Source: Paraburkholderia sp. IMGN_8
Lineage (GTDB): Bacteria > Pseudomonadota > Gammaproteobacteria > Burkholderiales > Burkholderiaceae
Direction of reading: 5' to 3'
Assembly (NCBI RefSeq): GCF_038050405.1
Contig: NZ_CP150900.1
Location: 2,852,001 to 2,916,000 of the forward strand
DNA length: 64,000 nucleotides
In this document: one piece after another, positions 35,997 through 45,693 of the stretch
How positions within the stretch are numbered: position 1 is the first letter of the stretch
Layout of the letters: each line of letters opens with the position of its first letter
Position numbers and translations under genes: made by a program
The notes under the pieces: generated by a model
What the model was told of the DNA's origin: nothing
The model's database searches: none
What the model saw: only the letters and a program-made list of their open reading frames with translations

Positions 35997-36512
35997 ATGA
36001 CGGAGCCGTCCCCCACCCCCACGCCGGATCTCAGCGAGTACCAGCTAGGCGAAAGCGTCGGCTATCTGATTTCGCGGGTGAAATCGACCATGTCCAACCT
36101 GGTCACCCAACGCAGCATGGCCGAACTCGGCATCACCAGTCAGCAGGGCAGCATCCTGTTCATGGTGGCCAGCGGCAAATGTCTGCTGGCAGCCGAATTG
36201 GCGCGCGAATACGGTATCGATGCAAGCGCCGTCACTCGCCTCGTCGACCGGTTGGAGAAACGCGGGCTGCTGACAAGGGTGCGCAGCAACGAAGACCGGC
36301 GTGTCGTCAGGTTGGCATTGACGCCGGAAGGCCATGCGATCGCAGCGAAGATGCCTGCGATTTTCAAAGGCGTGCTGGACAGCCTGCTGGGCAGCTTCAC
36401 TCCCGAAGAAGTGGGTTTCCTGAAGAGCATGCTGCGCCGCGTGCTCATCAATTCCGGCGAACAAACGGGACTAACCCGTGATGCAGCAAGCAATTTTGAC
36501 AGCAAGTCGTAA
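35997..36512 (+). CDS. MarR-family transcriptional regulator
   Basis: 171 residues. A winged helix spans about 30-135: LGITSQQGSILFMVASG, LAAELAREYGIDASAVTRLVDRLEKRGLLTRVRSNEDRRVVRLALTPEGHAIA (in parts), with the RSNEDRR wing motif typical of MarR. It is the first gene before a NodT-EmrA-EmrB operon, the arrangement of EmrR/MarR repressors, so it probably represses the pump until a small lipophilic compound is bound. It ends in a perfect inverted repeat that straddles its stop codon. The ligand cannot be told from sequence. Confidence 0.93.
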   Translation: MTEPSPTPTPDLSEYQLGESVGYLISRVKSTMSNLVTQRSMAELGITSQQGSILFMVASGKCLLAAELAREYGIDASAVTRLVDRLEKRGLLTRVRSNEDRRVVRLALTPEGHAIAAKMPAIFKGVLDSLLGSFTPEEVGFLKSMLRRVLINSGEQTGLTRDAASNFDSKS

Positions 36513-36524
36513 TAAATTGCTTGC
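36486..36524. promoter_or_regulatory. 11-bp perfect inverted repeat between marR and the efflux genes
   Basis: GCAAGCAATTT (36486-36496) and AAATTGCTTGC (36514-36524), 17-base spacer, spanning the marR stop. It could be a second operator for the regulator or an mRNA stem. Confidence 0.5.
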
Positions 36525-36561
36525 AGTGTCCATCATTACATTCCACTCAAAGAGTCGAGCG

Positions 36562-38070
36562 ATGAAATCCTTTTCCCTGTCCGCGCCCGCGCTGTCGAGC
36601 CGGGCCGCTGTCGCCGCTGCGGTGACGGCGCTCGCCCTTACGGGGTGCGCGAACTACTTCGGCATGAAGAGCGACAAGCAGATCTCGTCGCCGGCTCAGT
36701 ACGAGTCCACCCAGAGTCTGCCCGGCCAGGGCGGCCAGTGGCCGTCGCTCGACTGGGCCAACCAGTTCGGCGACCCGCAACTGTCCAAGCTGATCGCGGA
36801 AGCGCTGGAGGGCAATCCGTCGATCGCGCAGGCGCAGGCACGCGTGGCAAAAGCCTCGTCGTACATCGAAAGCTCGCGCTCGGCGCTGTATCCGAAGGTC
36901 AACGGCAGCTATTCGTGGACCCGCGAACTGTTCTCGGGCAACGCGCTCTACCCGCCTCCGTACGGCGGCGCCTGGTATAGCGAAAACAACGTGCTGGCGA
37001 GCGCCTCGTGGGATCTGGACCTGTGGGGCAAGAACCGCCAGCGTCTGGGCCAGGCCGTGTCGCAAGAAAAGGCCGCCGAGGCCGACATGCAGCAGGCGCG
37101 CGTAACGCTGGCCGCGTCGGTGGCAAGCACGTATAACCAGCTCGCGCAGCTGTATGCGTTCCGCGATATCGCCGAGCGTGAAATCGCCAACCGTCAGGAC
37201 ATCGGCCGGATCACCAACGGCCGCGTGAGTGCAGGTCTCGACACCAACGTCGAGCGGCAGACCGCGAACGGCAACATCGCGACCAGCCAGTCGAATTTGA
37301 CTGACCTGGACGGTCAGATCACCGTGGTGCGTTATCAGTTGGGCGCGTTGCTCGGCAAGGGCCCGGATCGCGGCCTGCAAATCGCCCAGCCGGTTCTGAC
37401 CACCGGCGACACCGTCGCGTTGCCGAACAACCTGCCGGCTGACCTTGTCGCACGCCGCGCCGATATCGTCGCCGCGCGCTGGCAGGTCGAAGCCGCGATG
37501 CACGACGTGAAGGAAGCGAAAGCTGAATTCTTCCCGGACGTCAACCTCGCGGCCGGCTTCGGTTTCGACGCGTTCGGCTGGGGCCGTTTCCTCAAATCCG
37601 GCAGCCGTCAGATGCAATTCGGCCCGGCCATCCACCTGCCGATCTTCGACGCCGGCGCGCTGCGCTCGCAGTTGAAGGGCCGTTACGCCGACTTCGACCT
37701 CGATGTGGCGAACTACAACCAGACGCTGATCAGCGCCTTGTCCGACGTCGCGACGCAAGTGTCGTCGATCCGTTCGATCGATCGGCAATCGGGCGACGCC
37801 CAGCGCGCGCTCGACGCGTCGACCAAGGCGTACGAGCTGGCCGTGATTCGCTATAAGGCCGGCTTGTCGCCGCAACTGCAGGTGCTGACCGCCGACCAGA
37901 ACCGCCTTGGCGCCGAACAGACGGTAACGAGCCTGAAGATGCGCCGCCGCGATTTGCAGATCGGCCTCATCAAGGCGCTCGGCGGCGGTTTCGACGCGAC
38001 GCAGACCGGCCTCGTGGTGCCGATCGATGCCCCGGCCTCGGCGACGGCCGCGACCGCCGCCGCAAACTGA
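36562..38070 (+). CDS. Outer-membrane efflux lipoprotein, NodT family
   Basis: 502 residues from ATG 36562. The signal peptide ends in ALALTGCANY, a clear lipobox. The two OEP (TolC-like) repeats span about 80-270 and 290-480, with WPSLDWANQFGDPQLSKLIAEAL, the coiled-coil segments, ASWDLDLWGKNRQRL and LPADLVARRADIVAARWQVEAA, which are NodT signatures. It is the outer-membrane channel of the pump encoded by the next two genes. A short Ala/Thr tail ends the protein. It lies 49 bases after marR and 76 before the adaptor. Confidence 0.95.
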   Translation: MKSFSLSAPALSSRAAVAAAVTALALTGCANYFGMKSDKQISSPAQYESTQSLPGQGGQWPSLDWANQFGDPQLSKLIAEALEGNPSIAQAQARVAKASSYIESSRSALYPKVNGSYSWTRELFSGNALYPPPYGGAWYSENNVLASASWDLDLWGKNRQRLGQAVSQEKAAEADMQQARVTLAASVASTYNQLAQLYAFRDIAEREIANRQDIGRITNGRVSAGLDTNVERQTANGNIATSQSNLTDLDGQITVVRYQLGALLGKGPDRGLQIAQPVLTTGDTVALPNNLPADLVARRADIVAARWQVEAAMHDVKEAKAEFFPDVNLAAGFGFDAFGWGRFLKSGSRQMQFGPAIHLPIFDAGALRSQLKGRYADFDLDVANYNQTLISALSDVATQVSSIRSIDRQSGDAQRALDASTKAYELAVIRYKAGLSPQLQVLTADQNRLGAEQTVTSLKMRRRDLQIGLIKALGGGFDATQTGLVVPIDAPASATAATAAAN

Positions 38071-38146
38071 AGCCACACCGGCGCGACACACACTCGCACG
38101 AACATCCGAATAAACGACGACGCTTGAGAGAACCCGGAGCACATCA

Positions 38147-39367
38147 ATGAGCACCCCCCAGCAGCCCGCGCCCCCCGCACAATCGGCGAACAACGGCAAA
38201 CGCAAGCGCATGATGACGCTGCTCGTCATCGTGATCCTGATCGCAGCGATCGCTTACGGTCTTTACTACTTCCTCGTCGCGCGCTTCCATGAAGACACCG
38301 ACGATGCGTACGTGAACGGCAACGTCGTACAGATCACGCCGCAAGTCACCGGCACGGTAGTCGCCGTGAACGCGGATGACACGCAAACCGTGAAGGCCGG
38401 CGACCCGCTCGTCGTGCTCGATCCGGCCGACGCACGCGTCGCGCTGGAACAAGCCGAAGCGAATCTCGCGCAAACGGTGCGCCAGGTGCGCGGCCTGTTC
38501 GCCGACGACAACCAGTACCAGGCGCAAGTCGCCGTACGCCAGGCCGACCTTTCGCGCGCTCAGGACGACCTGAAGCGCCGTATGACGGTCGCGCAAACCG
38601 GCGCTGTGTCGCAGGAAGAAATCTCGCACGCTCGCGACGCAGTGAAAAGCGCGCAGGCCGCACTCGACGCCGCCGAGCAACAGCTCGCGTCGAACCGCGC
38701 GCTGACCGCCAACACCACGATCGCGAACCACCCGAACGTGCAGGCCTCCGCCGCGAAGGTTCGCGACGCTTACCTGAACAATGCGCGTAACAACCTGCCG
38801 GCGCCTGTTACCGGCTACGTTGCGAAGCGCTCGGTGCAGGTCGGCCAGCGCGTCTCGCCGGGCAATCCGTTGATGGCGATCGTGCCGCTGAACGGCGTGT
38901 GGGTAGATGCGAACTTCAAGGAAGTGCAACTGAAGCATATGCGCATCGGCCAGCCGGTCGAACTGACGGCCGACGTGTACGGCTCGTCGGTGGTGTTCCA
39001 CGGCAAGGTGGTCGGCTTCTCGGCGGGCACGGGTTCGGCCTTCTCGCTGCTGCCCGCGCAGAATGCGACCGGCAACTGGATCAAGGTGGTGCAGCGCCTG
39101 CCGGTGCGGATCGCGCTCGACCCGCAAGAACTTGAGAAGCACCCGCTGCGTATCGGTCTGTCGATGCAAGCCGACGTGACCATCAAGAACGACGACGGCG
39201 GCCAGCTCGGCAACGCGCCGAACACGGTCTATCAAACCAGCGTGTTCGAGAAGTACGGCGACGAAGCCGATGCGGAAATCGCTCGCATCATCTCGGAGAA
39301 CGCAGGCCCGAACGGCGGCTCGCAGAAGTCGAGCCAAGCCGCGAAGCCCGCTGCGAAGTTGATGTAA
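38147..39367 (+). CDS. emrA: Membrane fusion protein of an EmrAB-type pump
   Basis: 406 residues, GGAG seven bases upstream. A single N-terminal helix (MMTLLVIVILIAAIAYGLYYFLV) anchors the periplasmic part. The biotinyl-lipoyl motif lies at about 50-85 (DTDDAYVNGNVVQITPQVTGTVVAV), then a long alpha-hairpin (LEQAEANLAQTVRQVRGL...LDAAEQQLASNRAL), then LPAPVTGYVAKRSVQVGQRVSPGNPLMAIVPL (in parts) and a beta-barrel domain. HlyD/EmrA family; it links the inner-membrane transporter to the NodT channel. The Ser/Lys/Ala tail is not conserved. Confidence 0.95.
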   Translation: MSTPQQPAPPAQSANNGKRKRMMTLLVIVILIAAIAYGLYYFLVARFHEDTDDAYVNGNVVQITPQVTGTVVAVNADDTQTVKAGDPLVVLDPADARVALEQAEANLAQTVRQVRGLFADDNQYQAQVAVRQADLSRAQDDLKRRMTVAQTGAVSQEEISHARDAVKSAQAALDAAEQQLASNRALTANTTIANHPNVQASAAKVRDAYLNNARNNLPAPVTGYVAKRSVQVGQRVSPGNPLMAIVPLNGVWVDANFKEVQLKHMRIGQPVELTADVYGSSVVFHGKVVGFSAGTGSAFSLLPAQNATGNWIKVVQRLPVRIALDPQELEKHPLRIGLSMQADVTIKNDDGGQLGNAPNTVYQTSVFEKYGDEADAEIARIISENAGPNGGSQKSSQAAKPAAKLM

Positions 39368-39398
39368 GCCTTGCCACGATTCATATAAGGCTTTTTTA

Positions 39399-40961
39399 AT
39401 GGCTCAGGCTCAGGCGCAACTCCCTCACCCGCCGCTCGAGGGAGCGCAACTGGTGATCGGCACCATCGCGGTGTCGCTCGCCGTGTTCATGAACGTGCTC
39501 GACACGTCGATTGCGAACGTGTCGATCCCGTCGATTTCGGGCGATCTCGGTGTGTCGTCCGACCAGGGCACGTGGGTGATCACGTCGTTCGCGGTCGCCA
39601 ACGCGATCTCCGTGCCGCTGACTGGCTGGCTCACCGACCGGATCGGCCAGGTGCGCCTGTTCATGGCGTCGATCATTCTGTTTGTGATCTCGTCATGGAT
39701 GTGCGGCCTCGCGCCCACCCTGCCGTTCCTGCTCGCCTCGCGCGTGCTGCAAGGCGCGGTGGCCGGCCCGATGATTCCGCTGTCGCAAACGCTGCTGCTC
39801 GCGAGCTATCCACGCGCCAAGGCGCCGATGGCTTTGTCCATGTGGGCGATGACCACGCTGATTGCGCCGGTGGCCGGGCCGATTCTCGGCGGCTGGATCT
39901 CGGACAACATCTCGTGGCCGTGGATTTTCTACGTCAATATCCCGGTCGGCGCGATCGCCGCCGTGGCGACCTGGACGATCTTCCGCAACCGCGATTCGGT
40001 CGTCAAAAAGGCGCCGATCGACGGCGTCGGTCTCGGCCTGCTGATCCTCTGGGTGGGCGCGTTGCAGGTCATGCTCGATAAGGGCAAGGACCTCGACTGG
40101 TTTTCGTCGACCACCATCGTCGTGCTGGCGCTGGTCGCGGTGATTTCGCTTGCGTTCTTCATCGTATGGGAATTGACGGCCGAGCACCCGGTGGTCGATC
40201 TTTCCTTGTTCAGCCGGCGCAATTTCACCGGCGGCACGGTCGCGCTCTCGATCGGCTACGGACTCTATTTCGGCAATCTCGTGTTGCTGCCGCTGTGGCT
40301 GCAAACCGACATCGGCTACACCGCAACCGAAGCCGGCCTGGTGATGGCGCCGGTCGGCCTGTTCGCGGTGCTGCTCTCGCCGATTACCGGCAAGGTTTTG
40401 CCGCGTACCGATCCGCGCTATATCGCGACCTTGTCGTTCCTCGTGTTCGCGTTGTGCTTCTGGATGCGCTCGCGTTATACGACCGGCGTCGATACTTACT
40501 CGCTGCTGCTGCCCACGCTGATTCAAGGTATCGGTATGGCCGGGTTCTTCATCCCGCTGGTGTCGATCACGCTGTCGGGTTTGCCGGGTAACCGGATTCC
40601 GGCCGCATCGGGCCTGTCGAACTTCGTGCGGATCATGTGCGGCGGGATCGGCACCTCGATCTTCCAGACCGCATGGGATCACCGGACCATCATGCATCAC
40701 GCGCAACTGGCGGAACAGGCGAACGCATACAACCCGGTGTTCGATCAGTCGATCCGGCAGATGGGTGCGGCAGGGTTCAGTCAGCCGCAGGCGTACGGAC
40801 TTTTCAACACGATGGCTACGCAACAAGCCGCGCAGTTGGGCGTGAATGATCTGTTCTTTGTTTCCGCCGGCATCTTCGTCGCGCTGATCGCACTGATCTG
40901 GATCACCAAGCCGGAACGCGCGGGCGGTGACGCGGGCGCGGCGGCTGCGGCGGCGCATTGA
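39399..40961 (+). CDS. emrB: DHA2-family MFS multidrug transporter (EmrB-type)
   Basis: 520 residues with 14 predicted membrane helices. Family motifs are present: LDTSIANVSIPSISGDLGVS (motif D1, near 35-55), NAISVPLTGWLTDRIGQVRLF (motif A, GWLTDRIGQVR), and motif C region ALSMWAMTTLIAPVAGPILGGWI. It would export lipophilic drugs or phenolics using the proton gradient, through EmrA and the NodT channel. Start ATG 39399 has AAGG nine bases upstream. A bidirectional terminator follows 40 bases after the stop. Confidence 0.95.
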   Translation: MAQAQAQLPHPPLEGAQLVIGTIAVSLAVFMNVLDTSIANVSIPSISGDLGVSSDQGTWVITSFAVANAISVPLTGWLTDRIGQVRLFMASIILFVISSWMCGLAPTLPFLLASRVLQGAVAGPMIPLSQTLLLASYPRAKAPMALSMWAMTTLIAPVAGPILGGWISDNISWPWIFYVNIPVGAIAAVATWTIFRNRDSVVKKAPIDGVGLGLLILWVGALQVMLDKGKDLDWFSSTTIVVLALVAVISLAFFIVWELTAEHPVVDLSLFSRRNFTGGTVALSIGYGLYFGNLVLLPLWLQTDIGYTATEAGLVMAPVGLFAVLLSPITGKVLPRTDPRYIATLSFLVFALCFWMRSRYTTGVDTYSLLLPTLIQGIGMAGFFIPLVSITLSGLPGNRIPAASGLSNFVRIMCGGIGTSIFQTAWDHRTIMHHAQLAEQANAYNPVFDQSIRQMGAAGFSQPQAYGLFNTMATQQAAQLGVNDLFFVSAGIFVALIALIWITKPERAGGDAGAAAAAAH

Positions 40962-41001
40962 GTTTTTAGTTTTTAGCTTCAATCCACGACGCAAGCTGGA
41001 T

Positions 41002-41040
41002 AAAAAAGGCGGGACCGCCCGATAGCGGTCCCGCCTTTTT
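41002..41040. terminator. Bidirectional terminator between emrB and truB
   Basis: GGCGGGACCGC and GCGGTCCCGCC form an 11-bp stem with a six-base loop, flanked by AAAAAA on the left and TTTTT on the right, so it can stop both the plus-strand efflux operon and the minus-strand truB transcript. Confidence 0.92.
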
Positions 41041-41066
41041 CGTTGTTGCGCGCGTTTGCCAGTGGT

Positions 41067-42002
41067 CTAGCTCACGGCGGTGACCACCAGCCGCTCCGGC
41101 GCCAGCACGCCCTCGCCTTGCTTCGCCACGCCGAGCAGACGGCCTTCAGCAGCGTACACGCGAACCCGCGGCGCGTTGACCGCATCGCCGGTAATGCTCA
41201 ACTCGGAGAGCTTCAACCGCTGACCATGCAGAAACCGGCGCGTCGCGTCTTCACCCAGATGCACGGACGGGAAGGTCGACAGCAACGCATCGACCGGTTG
41301 CAACCAGGCATCTCGCTCGCTTTCCGTCGCATCGAACAACGCGTCGAGCGTCACCGCGTGCTCGAGCGTCAGCGCGCCGACGCCGGTGCGCCGCAACGCC
41401 ACCAGATGCGCGCCGCAACCGAGCGCTTCGCCGATATCCTCGGCCAGCGTTCGCACATACGTCCCCTTGCTGCACGTCACGCGAAACGTCACGTCCGGCA
41501 GCGCGCAGGCGAGCAACTCGAGCGCGTGGATCGTCACCTGACGCCCTTCCCGCTCGACCACCTGACCGGCGCGCGCATATTCGTACAGCGGCTTGCCGTC
41601 GCGCTTGAGCGCCGAATACATCGGCGGGACCTGGACAATGTCGCCGAGAAACTTCTCCAAAGCGGCACGGACCGCCGCCTGATCGCACGTCACGTCGCGC
41701 GTGTCGATCGCTTCGCCTTCGGCATCGCCGGTGGTCGTGCGGATACCGAGGCGCATGGTCGCCTCGTAGGTCTTGTCGGCTTCGAGCAGATCCTGCGAAA
41801 ACTTGGTGGCTTCGCCGAAACACAGCGGCAGCAGACCGGTGGCCAGCGGATCGAGCGTGCCGGTATGGCCTGCCTTTTTCGCCAGATACAGACGCTTCGC
41901 ACGAATCAGCGCGTCGTTGCTCGACAGGCCGATCGGCTTGTCGAGCAACAGCACGCCGTCGAGCGCGCGACGCGGCACGCGGGGGCGTTGAGGTGCGGTC
42001 AT
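41067..42002 (-). CDS. truB: tRNA pseudouridine(55) synthase TruB
   Basis: 311 residues. The catalytic aspartate is in the motif HTGTLDPLATGLLPL (near residue 50), after LLLDKPIGLSSNDALIRAKRLY. Further TruB blocks are KTYEATMRLGIRTTTGDAEGE, PPMYSALKRDGKPLYEYARAG and CSKGTYVRTLAEDIGEALGCGAHLVALRRTGVGAL (in parts), and a C-terminal PUA-like region. It makes the T-loop pseudouridine-55 of tRNA. It is the last gene of the rimP-nusA-infB-rbfA-truB operon, 67 bases after rbfA. Confidence 0.97.
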   Translation of the reverse strand: MTAPQRPRVPRRALDGVLLLDKPIGLSSNDALIRAKRLYLAKKAGHTGTLDPLATGLLPLCFGEATKFSQDLLEADKTYEATMRLGIRTTTGDAEGEAIDTRDVTCDQAAVRAALEKFLGDIVQVPPMYSALKRDGKPLYEYARAGQVVEREGRQVTIHALELLACALPDVTFRVTCSKGTYVRTLAEDIGEALGCGAHLVALRRTGVGALTLEHAVTLDALFDATESERDAWLQPVDALLSTFPSVHLGEDATRRFLHGQRLKLSELSITGDAVNAPRVRVYAAEGRLLGVAKQGEGVLAPERLVVTAVS

Positions 42003-42069
42003 GTCAGAAAGAAGACGGAGTCAAGGTGAACGGTGAGCAGCGCGGAAAACGTCGCGAAACAGCGTGCGA

Positions 42070-42435
42070 TCAGTCTTCTTTCGCGCGATTGGCGTTCGCC
42101 TCGTCAATCAGACGCGACATTTCGACCGCACGTTCGATGGTCTTGTCGTAATGGAAATGCAGCGTCGGCACGGTATGGATATGCAGGCGCTTGAACAGCT
42201 GATTGTGCAGATGGCCGGCAGCGTGCTGAAGTGCTTCCAGCGTCTGTTGCGGGTCGCCCGTCAGCGTCGTGAAGTAGACCTTCGCGTGCGCGTAGTCCGG
42301 CGTCAGTTCGACGCTTTGAATCGTGACGATGCCGATGCGCGGATCCTTGACCTCGCGCAGCAGCTCGGACAGGTCGCGCTGGATCTGATCGGCGATCTGC
42401 ACGTTGCGATTGGGAGAAGTACGTTTTTTAGGCAT
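42070..42435 (-). CDS. rbfA: Ribosome-binding factor A
   Basis: 121 residues from ATG 42433-42435; a longer open frame upstream runs through the terminator hairpin and is not used. RbfA KH-like fold: [47 protein letters not shown] (in parts), [23 protein letters not shown]. It matures the 5' end of 16S rRNA in the 30S subunit. It is separated from infB by 215 bases containing a terminator-like hairpin. Confidence 0.96.
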   Translation of the reverse strand: MPKKRTSPNRNVQIADQIQRDLSELLREVKDPRIGIVTIQSVELTPDYAHAKVYFTTLTGDPQQTLEALQHAAGHLHNQLFKRLHIHTVPTLHFHYDKTIERAVEMSRLIDEANANRAKED

Positions 42436-42590
42436 AGTGAATTGGTGATCCGTTCTAGCGGATGACAAAGGGTGTTCGCGCAGGCCGCGGCTTGTGTTCC
42501 CCGGGCGGCAATGAAGCAGCCAAAACAGCCACGGCGACCGCCATCGCGACAGCCGCCGCGTGCGCCTTGCGCGCCAAACGCGCAGGCCCA

Positions 42591-42630
42591 AAAACAACGG
42601 GCGGAGCGGGCGTTAAAGCCCGCTCCGCCC
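42591..42630 (-). terminator. Terminator-like hairpin between infB and rbfA
   Basis: GGGCGGAGCGGGC (42599-42611) and GCCCGCTCCGCCC (42618-42630) form a perfect 13-bp stem with loop GTTAAA. On the minus strand GTTGTTTTTGG follows. It lies inside an operon, so it may act as a partial terminator or a 3'-end stabiliser for infB mRNA. Confidence 0.75.
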
Positions 42631-42650
42631 CTTGAGCCGTGCCGCGTGAG

Positions 42651-45599
42651 TTACAGCGTACGCGCGACTTCGGTGACCTCGAAGACTTCGAACTGATCGC
42701 CTTCGACGATATCGTTGAAGTTCTTGATCGACATACCGCACTCGAAGCCCTGACGGACTTCCTTCACGTCGTCCTTGAAGCGTTTGAGCGAATCGAGCTC
42801 GCCCGTGAAGATGACGACGTTGTTGCGCAGCACGCGTACCGACGACGAACGCTTGACGAAACCGTCCGTGACCATACAGCCGGCCACCGCGCCGATCTTC
42901 GGTACCTTGAAGACCTGACGCACTTCGACCGTACCCGTCACGATCTCGCGCTTCTCCGGTGCCAGCATGCCCGACATTGCCGCCTTCACGTCATCTACTG
43001 CGTCATAGATGATGTTGTAGTAGCGAATATCGACGCCGTTGGATTCCGCCAGCTTGCGAGCCTGTGCGTCCGCACGGGTGTTGAAGCCGATGATGACCGC
43101 CTTCGAAGCCGTAGCCAGGTTGACGTCGGACTCGCTGATGCCACCCACGGCACCGTGCACGATCTGCACGCGCACTTCGTCGGTCGACAACTTGAGCAGC
43201 GACTGCACCAAAGCTTCCTGCGAACCCTGCACGTCGGCCTTGACGATGAGCGGCATGTACTGCACTTCGCCTTCGCCCATCTGTTCCAGCATGTTCTCGA
43301 GCTTCGCGGCCTGTTGCTTGGCCAGCTTGACGTCGCGGAACTTGCCTTGACGGAACAGCGCGACTTCACGCGCCTTGCGGTCGTCCGGCATGACGATCAT
43401 TTCTTCGCCTGCCTGCGGCACTTCCGACAGACCCTGGATTTCGACCGGGATCGACGGGCCCGCCGACTTGGTCGGCTTGCCGGTTTCGTCGAGCATGGCT
43501 CGCACGCGGCCGTAAGCGCTACCTGCCAGCACCACGTCACCACGGTTGAGCGTACCCGACTGGACCAGGATCGTTGCAACCGGACCCTTACCCTTGTCGA
43601 GCTTCGCTTCAATAACGAGGCCCTTGGCCGGCGCTTCGACCGGTGCCTTCAGTTCCAGCACTTCGGCTTGCAGCAGCACGTTTTCGAGCAGATCGTCGAT
43701 GCCCGCACCGGTCTTAGCCGACACCGACACGAACGGCGAATCGCCACCGTACTCTTCCGGCACGACGCCTTCCGCGACCAGTTCCTGCTTCACGCGCTCC
43801 GGATTCGCGTCCGGCTTGTCGATCTTGTTGATCGCGACGACGAGCGGCACGCCGCCTGCCTTCGCGTGGGCAATCGCTTCCTTCGTTTGCGGCATCACGC
43901 CGTCGTCGGCCGCGACCACCAGAATCACGATGTCGGTTGCTTTCGCACCGCGAGCACGCATGGCCGTGAACGCTTCGTGGCCCGGCGTATCGAGGAACGT
44001 GATGACACCGCGCGGCGTTTCGACGTGATACGCGCCGATGTGCTGCGTAATCCCGCCCGCTTCACCCGCTGCGACCTTGGCGCGGCGAATGTAGTCGAGC
44101 AATGAGGTCTTGCCGTGGTCGACGTGACCCATGACCGTGACGACCGGCGGACGCGGCAGTGCTTCTGCGTCGGAGATTTCGCCTTCGACCAGCATCGCTT
44201 CCGGATCGTCCAGCTTGGCCGCAACCGCGTGGTGGCCCAGTTCCTCGACGATGATCATCGCCGTTTCCTGGTCCAGCATCTGGTTGATCGTGACCATCTG
44301 GCCGAGCTTCATCATCGACTTGATGACTTCCGAGGCCTTCACCGCCATCTTGTGCGCCAGATCGGCGACCGTGATGGTTTCCGGCACGTGCACTTCGCGC
44401 ACGATCGGTTCGGTCGGCGCCTGGAACGTGGTGCTCTGATCCTGATGCTTGCCGCGACCCTTCGGGCCACCGCGCCAGCCACGATCGACACCGCCGCTCG
44501 TATCGCCGCGCGTCTTGATGCCGCGGCGCTTCGCTGCGTCGTCCTGCCAGCCGCCCTTGCCGGCGCCCGGCTTCTTCTTGTCGCCAGCCGGCGGTGTGGT
44601 CGCAGCAGCCGGAGCCGCAGCAGCCGGCTTCCTGGCTGCCGGACGCGCCGGTGCTTCGCCCGCCGGACGCGCCGGCTTGTGCAGCGTGCCCTTGGCTTCC
44701 ACGGCCTTGGCCGGCTCAGCGGGCTTCGGTGCCGGTTCCGGCGCCTTGACCTGCGCCTTGCGCGGCGTGCTCATCATTTCGCGAATCGCACGCGCTTCGG
44801 CTTCTGCCGCCGCACGGCGCTTGCTGATTTCTTCCTGCTCGGCGCGCGTCTTTTCGGCGGCCTGACGCGCTGCGTCTTCCGCTTTCTTCGCCGCTTCGCG
44901 TTGAGCGGCGCGTTCTGCCGCAGCGCGCTCGTCGTCCTGCTCCGCAACCGGCTCCGCGGCCCTGGCAGCGACCGGTTCAGCCTTCGCGGCGGCCGGCTGT
45001 GCAGTAGCTTGCGCCGCTTGAACCTTCTCGCGAGCAGCTGCTTCGGCCGCAGCCGCAGCGCGCTTCTTCGCCGCTTCTTCTTCCGCACGGCGACGCTCGG
45101 CTTCGGCAGCCTGCTCGCGCGCCTGACGTTCGGCTTCTTCGCGTTCGAGTTGTTCCTGACGCGCCTTCAGCTCCTGAGCCTGCTTTTCGAGCAGCTCGGC
45201 TTCGTGACGGGCTTCCTCTTCACGACGCTGGAGTTCGAGGTCGTCTACGTCGGCCTCGGCCACATGATTCGATGCTTCCGCGCCTTCAGCGGCGGATTCG
45301 TCGCGGCGGACGAAAGTGCGCTTCTTACGCACCTCGACCTGAATGGTGCGAGCTTTGCCCGTCGCGTCGGATTGCTTGATCTCCGACGTATGCCGTTTCG
45401 TCAGCGTGATCTTGCGCTTGTCCGCATCAGTCGAGCCGTGAGACTTGCGCAAGTGATCGAGCAGACGCGCCTTGTCCGTTTCGGACAAGCTGTCGTCTTC
45501 GCTCGCCTTTGTGACGCCCGCCGCCTGCAGCTGCTCGAGCAGCACGCCTGCAGGCATTTTCAGTTCCGCGGCAAATTGGGCTACGTTGTTACTCGCCAT
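42651..45599 (-). CDS. infB: Translation initiation factor IF-2
   Basis: 982 residues, at the long end for the family because of an extended N-terminus. IF2_N is at the start ([24 protein letters not shown]), followed by about 250 residues of Lys/Arg/Glu/Ala helix (EERRARDEAEL-like heptads, for example [21 protein letters not shown]) and an Ala/Pro linker. The G domain begins near residue 485: [21 protein letters not shown]3 [16 protein letters not shown]4 [12 protein letters not shown]. Domains II-IV follow, ending in [21 protein letters not shown]. It places fMet-tRNA in the ribosomal P site. It is 94 bases after nusA. Confidence 0.98.
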   Translation of the reverse strand: MASNNVAQFAAELKMPAGVLLEQLQAAGVTKASEDDSLSETDKARLLDHLRKSHGSTDADKRKITLTKRHTSEIKQSDATGKARTIQVEVRKKRTFVRRDESAAEGAEASNHVAEADVDDLELQRREEEARHEAELLEKQAQELKARQEQLEREEAERQAREQAAEAERRRAEEEAAKKRAAAAAEAAAREKVQAAQATAQPAAAKAEPVAARAAEPVAEQDDERAAAERAAQREAAKKAEDAARQAAEKTRAEQEEISKRRAAAEAEARAIREMMSTPRKAQVKAPEPAPKPAEPAKAVEAKGTLHKPARPAGEAPARPAARKPAAAAPAAATTPPAGDKKKPGAGKGGWQDDAAKRRGIKTRGDTSGGVDRGWRGGPKGRGKHQDQSTTFQAPTEPIVREVHVPETITVADLAHKMAVKASEVIKSMMKLGQMVTINQMLDQETAMIIVEELGHHAVAAKLDDPEAMLVEGEISDAEALPRPPVVTVMGHVDHGKTSLLDYIRRAKVAAGEAGGITQHIGAYHVETPRGVITFLDTPGHEAFTAMRARGAKATDIVILVVAADDGVMPQTKEAIAHAKAGGVPLVVAINKIDKPDANPERVKQELVAEGVVPEEYGGDSPFVSVSAKTGAGIDDLLENVLLQAEVLELKAPVEAPAKGLVIEAKLDKGKGPVATILVQSGTLNRGDVVLAGSAYGRVRAMLDETGKPTKSAGPSIPVEIQGLSEVPQAGEEMIVMPDDRKAREVALFRQGKFRDVKLAKQQAAKLENMLEQMGEGEVQYMPLIVKADVQGSQEALVQSLLKLSTDEVRVQIVHGAVGGISESDVNLATASKAVIIGFNTRADAQARKLAESNGVDIRYYNIIYDAVDDVKAAMSGMLAPEKREIVTGTVEVRQVFKVPKIGAVAGCMVTDGFVKRSSSVRVLRNNVVIFTGELDSLKRFKDDVKEVRQGFECGMSIKNFNDIVEGDQFEVFEVTEVARTL

Positions 45600-45693
45600 T
45601 CATTCCTCTTAATGCAAGGACCGATTCCTTGCGGTTAGCATCGGGTCATGCGGCCTGACGGCCGCGTTCAATTTAGTGCGCCATGGTCATTTC

